A stretch of 64,000 nucleotides of DNA from Adineta vaga (lineage: Eukaryota > Rotifera), in assembly GCA_021613535.1 (NCBI GenBank), contig CP075497.1, positions 2,108,001 to 2,172,000 of the forward strand, given 5' to 3'. The notes under the pieces are model-generated. The model searched no databases. It worked only from the letters and a program-made list of their open reading frames with translations, and had not been told where the DNA came from. A program made the position numbers and the translations under genes. Of the stretch, positions 58,901 to 64,000 are shown in pieces. Position 1 is the first letter of the stretch. The number at the start of each line of letters is the position of its first letter.

Positions 58901-61900
58901 CATTGCACATCTTTAATCTCTTAGTTCTATTTCAAAAGAAGCTGATGAAAGACCATCGTAAATTCTCCTCAGTTGAAGAAGATTTTCTTTGGCCTACTTT
59001 TTTTGGTTGACATATAAAAGAAACAGTCCTTTCGGTCAATGAGAAAAACAATATTACGATGAACAAGAAAAAGAAAAAATAGACATTGTCATTGATTGAG
59101 TATTCAGAAAATCTTTCTCTCTCTCTCTCTCTCTCTCTCTCGTTTCATGAGTATTATCTGTCAAAATGAAGGATATAAAGATCTGAAGTTATATTAATAT
59201 TGTTATTATTGAAGATTTTCTTCTTTGCAAAACAATACGACTAAAAACAACAAAGAAATCAAGATCTATCTTTCTTTTTTTTTCGTATTTATGATAATAT
59301 TTTCTTTTCTTATTGATTCATTTATTAGTTTAAAAGACTTTCTTCATCTGTTTATACATCTATCTTCCGACATGGGAACGCCTTGACATTTCATAATCGA
59401 AGTCAAATATAAAAGATTCAAATTCTGACATATCTGATCAATATCTTTATAGAAGATGATTATTCAAAGATAAACATGTGCTATTTCAAAAGAGAGAATC
59501 TCACGAGATTTGATAAACAATTTAAATATATGCAAGATAATAATGAAAGAAAGAAAGAAGAAAAAGATTTCTTTTTTCAAACGCGTTTATGCAAATAAAA
59601 TTTGATTCATCGTTCTTGTCATTATAAGAAAAGGCTGCAAATTCGATTAAGAAGAAAGAATGTTCGTTTGTTTTTGTCATTCATGCTAAGCTCACAAAGC
59701 TTCACAGAATTTCGTTTCTTACTTACTTACAGATATCGTTTGAAATGAATATATATATATCAGTAGAAGGATAAAATAACAAGGAAAATCTATTAGCTCG
59801 ATCTATTTACCAGTACAGGTCAAATTGATAGAAAAATAAAGAATATATCGATTCTCAATAGACTTTCTTGATGAAAAATCTCGATGTATGTGTTTGCTGA
59901 CAAATCAATCTCGATGACCTTATTTTCGGATATAAAAAAGAAGAAGAGATTCTTTGTGTTTTTCTATCTAAATCTGACTACTTACGAAACAATCGTTGTC
60001 GTTATTGCATCTTATCGTCGATAAAAGTTCGGATGTCTGTCTTGTGTTTCTCTTCATTCAATGAGGCATGAGCAACACATTTCCCTATCGAAGCTTGCCA
60101 GTCGAGAGTATTATAAGCAAAGCTATTTGTCTAAAATCAATTTAATGATGTCATTCTATGGAATGGAATCCTAAAGAGAAAGAAAGAAAGAAAAACCAAG
60201 AATATTTTTCTTCTTTTACTAGTTAATTATCTAACGTGTAAAACAAAGAAAAAGCATAAAGATCTAATTAATAACTAGTTACTATTCTCACGTAATTCTT
60301 TTACTACTTAATGATCAGTAACACATCATCGATGAGAACTCTTCCTGACAATAACTTGCGTGTTAATTCAGATGCGTCTATTCTATATGATTGATCAGAT
60401 TTCCATACATATCAATATCTATTACATCGACGAGACAAAAAACAGCTCGTCTAATGTTATCAATAAAATCAGATACTGTCCTCGATTCATTTTATTATTC
60501 ATCTAAATACCGATGAAGACGAAATCTGTTTATATTTCTTTTTCTTTCGATCAAATAAATAAGAAAATTTTCTTCGAGTATTATTTTCATTCTATGATAA
60601 TAGTATCAATCAGTCGAAACTCAAATGTCTTCTATATCATTGTTTGGTGCAATAACAACGATAAATAAACAATTAATAAACCAGATAGAAAAAAGAGATT
60701 TTTCGTTTCTCGATGATTTATTCCGATAACTAGAAAATAATTAATCGATTGAACTATTTCAAATTTCTGAAAAGATCAAAATTTAATTATCAAATTCTTC
60801 TCGACTTGATCGACTTATTTTCTATAAACAGTCGAAACACATTTTCTCTTTAATCATTCAACATTCAGATAACATGCGTATGTGGGGGTGGAGACAACAC
60901 TTATATATGTCATTCTCGATTCTACCGGCACTCATTCCTTTTCATCGCATGTCTCTTCACCTTCCTAATTAGCAAATGACATGCACTCAAGTTATTGATA
61001 AATAATTTCTAAAAATAAATCGAGAAGATTAAAGATAAACTTTGTGTCGTTTTCTCGCTCGAAAAATAATAAAAGATCTTCTTACTTAATCATTCATGTC
61101 AAATATGATCAAATGAACAATCTCTCAATTGCACAAACATTCGTTAATAATCTCCGATTTTTCTTCGTCACAAAGCATACTAATGAAATTCAATCAATCA
61201 TATCTTGAAAAACTAGTTTTCATCGAATTAATTCGCTTTTCTTTTCCGAACATTTTCAAGAGAGATGAATCGACAATAATCAAATTAACAATACTCAAAA
61301 TCAATCGGAACTTCCAGTCAAGAATTCATTGATTAACCAATCATCAATTGAGAAAAATTCATTCTTTCAATAAAAAAAAAACTTCAACTCAATTATAAAT
61401 AATATCATAACGATTAAGACGTGTCATGTATTTGATCATTGCTCTGGTGTCGACTCGACCGATGGAACATTGTTATTCTCCATAAAAATGTTCACGAAGA
61501 TATCTAATTAATCATTTAGTTGACTGAATTCTGTTTATTCTCATTGTTTTAAATATAATCCAATAAGTTAGATCAATTCGACTTTTAAGTTCTAATGACG
61601 TCGTAGTTTATATTTAACTATTGGCACAGTAATTCAATACGAAAAAACCTGACAAAAACCCACGCTAATCCATCAACGTAATAACTATTACGTAAAAGAA
61701 AATCTTTCAATTAATCGATGACTTAAGGATAATAGTATCGACTAAATCAAACTCCATAAATCAACAGTAAATATATTTCATTTTATTTTTTATTATCTTA
61801 ACAATAAATTTTCCGTTTATATGTCACATAAAATAAAGTCTAAATGTATCTTTTTTATTACATGGATTCGTCTATCATCTAACGATTATTGTTATTTTTA

Positions 61901-62467
61901 TATTAATCAAAAACCTATGTCAATCTGTATGTTTTCATTTGTTACTTTCTTTTTCTTCTTCTCGTATTCATTTATCAAAGACAAATTCATTCTATCTACA
62001 GCTGTTACCCCCATCGAAACGAAACAACAAACGATTAGAAATATGTAGCAAGATGAATGAAAAAACAATATCGAATTTATTTCTGATGATTGCAGACAAG
62101 TAAGTATAGACATCGAGTTAGAAAGACAAGAGAGAGAGAGAAGAAAAAAAATGAAGGGCAATAAGAACACCAAAAGTCATTCTTTCTATTACAATTATTA
62201 ACCAATCGAAGAAATATATATGTGTGTCTGCGTGTGTGTGTTCTACGAAACGAAATAGAAAAAAACTGAAAGAAGAAATAAAGAACGCGTTGGTGTACTA
62301 TGACTGTGTGTGGTGTTTTTGTTTTGTTTGTCTTCAAAGTACAGTACTAGACACAAGTTTCAATCAAAACTGATATTTTACGCACAGGTGTTAATATTGA
62401 CAAGATGAAAAAAAACGATAAGATTATCTTAACTTCGTTTCATTTTATATAGCTTTTTAGATAAATT
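55905..62467. other. Long gene-free stretch of about 6.5 kb
   Basis: No frame here shows domains, splice partners or protein-like composition on either strand. It is AT-rich with many AAAGAAAG and TTTCTTTC patches, a (CT)n run at 59115-59141 and TA patches near 59750. It lies upstream of both the GPCR (minus) and the IP3 3-kinase (plus), so it is a shared upstream region. In this otherwise compact window its size stands out. Confidence 0.55.
59115..59141. repeat. (CT)n microsatellite
   Basis: About thirteen CT units in the long gene-free stretch. Confidence 0.9.
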
Positions 62468-64000
62468 ATGTATTCAGCCCATGATAACAACGATAATTCC
62501 CTGCGAAATGTCCTTTTCAATGCTGCTGTACAATTAAGTGTTCCAACAGTAACATCAACAGCTTCCGCAGCAACAAAAATGCGTGCAAATTCTTCAACAG
62601 AAGAAACTTTACTAAACTCTCCACGTTCTCGATCGACTGCAGCGAAATCACGAAATAGTCTTACATCTAGTTCGACATATTTTCGACGACATTCTACTTT
62701 TAAAAAAGCGAAAATCTTACGCGATGTCTCGACACAATGTTCATCAACCGTACCAGTTGATGATTCTCCTGAACATGTGGATTTAATCTTAGATAATAAT
62801 AATAATCCAACGAAAACATTATCAATATCTCATACATCGAAAGAATATCTGTCTGTTCCACAAAATGATCATTATCGATCATCGCCAAGTTCGTCACCTA
62901 CTCGATACAAACAATCATTAAAGCATACTTTACTTGGACTATGGCAAGGTTTAAATAATGACGAAGTTCGATCAACATCTTCATCACCCATCGATCCCAA
63001 ATATTTCGATGAACGAGTTCGAATTGTAAGTCTTCTTTTCTCTTTAACCAATAAAAATAACGCATTTTCTTGCTATTAATAGAGTTCACCAAGATGGAAA
63101 GCGTTTTCTAAAGTTGTGACTTCGTTATTAACATTTACCAGAACAAAAAAAGGACGATATGAATGGATACAATTAGTCGGTCATGCAGGTAAAACACTTC
63201 TTCTTACATTGTTTCAATAACTTCAATTATCGTTTTTATGTTCTTCGTTGAAAAACAATAGGAACGTTTAAAGAAGGTTTTCATGATGGTTATGTTTTGA
63301 AAGAATTATGTGATGATGAACGATATTGTTGTGAATTACTTCAGAATGATCGATTAAAATATTTTGTTCCTAAATATAATGGAACTGTTAAAGATGAAGA
63401 AGGAAAACGTAAGAAATGATATTGAATTGAATGTTTGAATACATGGATTTCCTTTAAAGATTATATTGAAATGGAAGATTTATTAGCATCATTTCATGAA
63501 CCATGTATTATGGATTGTAAAATTGGTGTACGAACTTATCTTGAAGAAGATTTAGAGAAATCAGAACGTGATCCAGTTCCAAGAACTGTGAGGGATTTAA
63601 AGACGATCTGGTTTTTTTCTCTTCTAATGAAGCTTTATGTTAGGATTTATATGAAAAAATGATTGCCATTGATCCAAGTGCACCAACGGACAAAGAACAT
63701 GAAGAGAGAAAGATTCTCAAACCACGTTATATGATCTGGCGTGAAACATTAAGTTCCAGTCAAGAATTAGGTTTTCGTATTGAAGCAATCAAAGTAATAT
63801 GATCAATGAAAATACCTTTTTCATATTCATCGAATCTCGTTTTTAGAAATCTCGTGGTTTAATGTCCAAAGAATTTCAACAAATCAAACATCGTGATGAT
63901 GTGCGAAATCAATTAATGCAATTTCTTGCTAATTCTATTCCACGTGCTGTAAGAAAAATCAATTCTTTCATTTGTCTCTCCATTGATTTTTCCATCTACC
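62468..64000 (+). CDS. ITPK: Inositol-trisphosphate 3-kinase, 3'-truncated by the window edge
   Basis: The ATG at 62468 opens a Ser/Thr-rich N-terminal region of about 185 residues with basic patches. Later exons give [27 protein letters not shown] then [72 protein letters not shown] and [34 protein letters not shown] is the inositol-phosphate kinase signature (PxxxDxKxG) and the order of blocks is that of ITPKA/B/C, which convert Ins(1,4,5)P3 to Ins(1,3,4,5)P4 and so end IP3 calcium signals. The WRETLSS block distinguishes it from IP6K and IPMK. The C-terminal third, including the DFGK-type metal site, lies beyond 64000. No calmodulin-binding site is obvious in the visible part. Confidence 0.93.

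Noticed and set aside
1-64000. CRISPR arrays, bacterial operons, insertion sequences or tRNA genes
   Set aside because: No direct-repeat arrays, no terminal inverted repeats with transposase and no convincing tRNA A/B boxes were seen; the window is eukaryotic.

Overview
The window is AT-rich eukaryotic DNA from a small invertebrate. Genes sit on both strands, are compact and are cut by many very short GT-AG introns of about 45-70 bp. The best guess is a bdelloid rotifer: tiny introns, low GC, a mostly metazoan gene set (FOXO, FOXJ1, USP10, PLC-gamma, TM9SF3, Hv1, tetraspanin, DAF-36/Neverland) and one intradiol dioxygenase of a family typical of fungi and bacteria. This assignment is inference; no taxonomic marker is present.

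Layout. 1-4332 (+): 3' part of a PLC-gamma with tandem SH2 domains, no SH3, a substituted catalytic His and two breaks in the reading frame. 6120-8040 (+): FOXO. 9094-9570 (-): four-TM protein. 9895-13218 (+): three tandem voltage-gated proton channel (Hv1) genes. 13419-14125 (-): unrecognised intronless gene with a frameshift in an A8 run. 15234-18237 (+): USP10 deubiquitinase with the G3BP-binding FGDF motif. 19348-19608 (+): possible single-pass microprotein. 20583-21578 (-): secreted intradiol ring-cleavage dioxygenase. 21.6-25.7 kb: gene-poor, with degenerate coding remnants. 25753-27045 (-): Rieske cholesterol 7-desaturase. 27745-29447 (+): B-box/coiled-coil protein. 30053-30848 (+): tetraspanin. 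34289-35924 (+): FOXJ1-like forkhead. 38740-40845 (-): gene with a Crypton-recombinase-like DUF3504 domain. 42.2-43.6 kb: two small unrecognised genes, head to head. 43709-46853 (-): CCDC170-like coiled-coil protein. 47445-49898 (+): TM9SF3. 50425-52364 (-): GH18 chitinase with one frame break. 52827-53414 (-): TMEM272-like protein. 54143-55904 (-): rhodopsin-family GPCR. 55.9-62.5 kb: about 6.5 kb with no supportable gene. 62468 to the right edge (+): 5' part of an inositol-trisphosphate 3-kinase.

There is no operon-like organisation; neighbours are mostly functionally unrelated. PLC-gamma (makes IP3) and IP3 3-kinase (uses IP3) lie at opposite ends, probably by chance. The items most worth a second look are the animal intradiol dioxygenase, the apparently active-site-defective PLC-gamma without SH3, the Hv1 tandem triplication, a FOXO without canonical AKT sites, and the DUF3504 gene. 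Several otherwise convincing genes carry single frame breaks, so assembly indels have to be separated from real gene decay.
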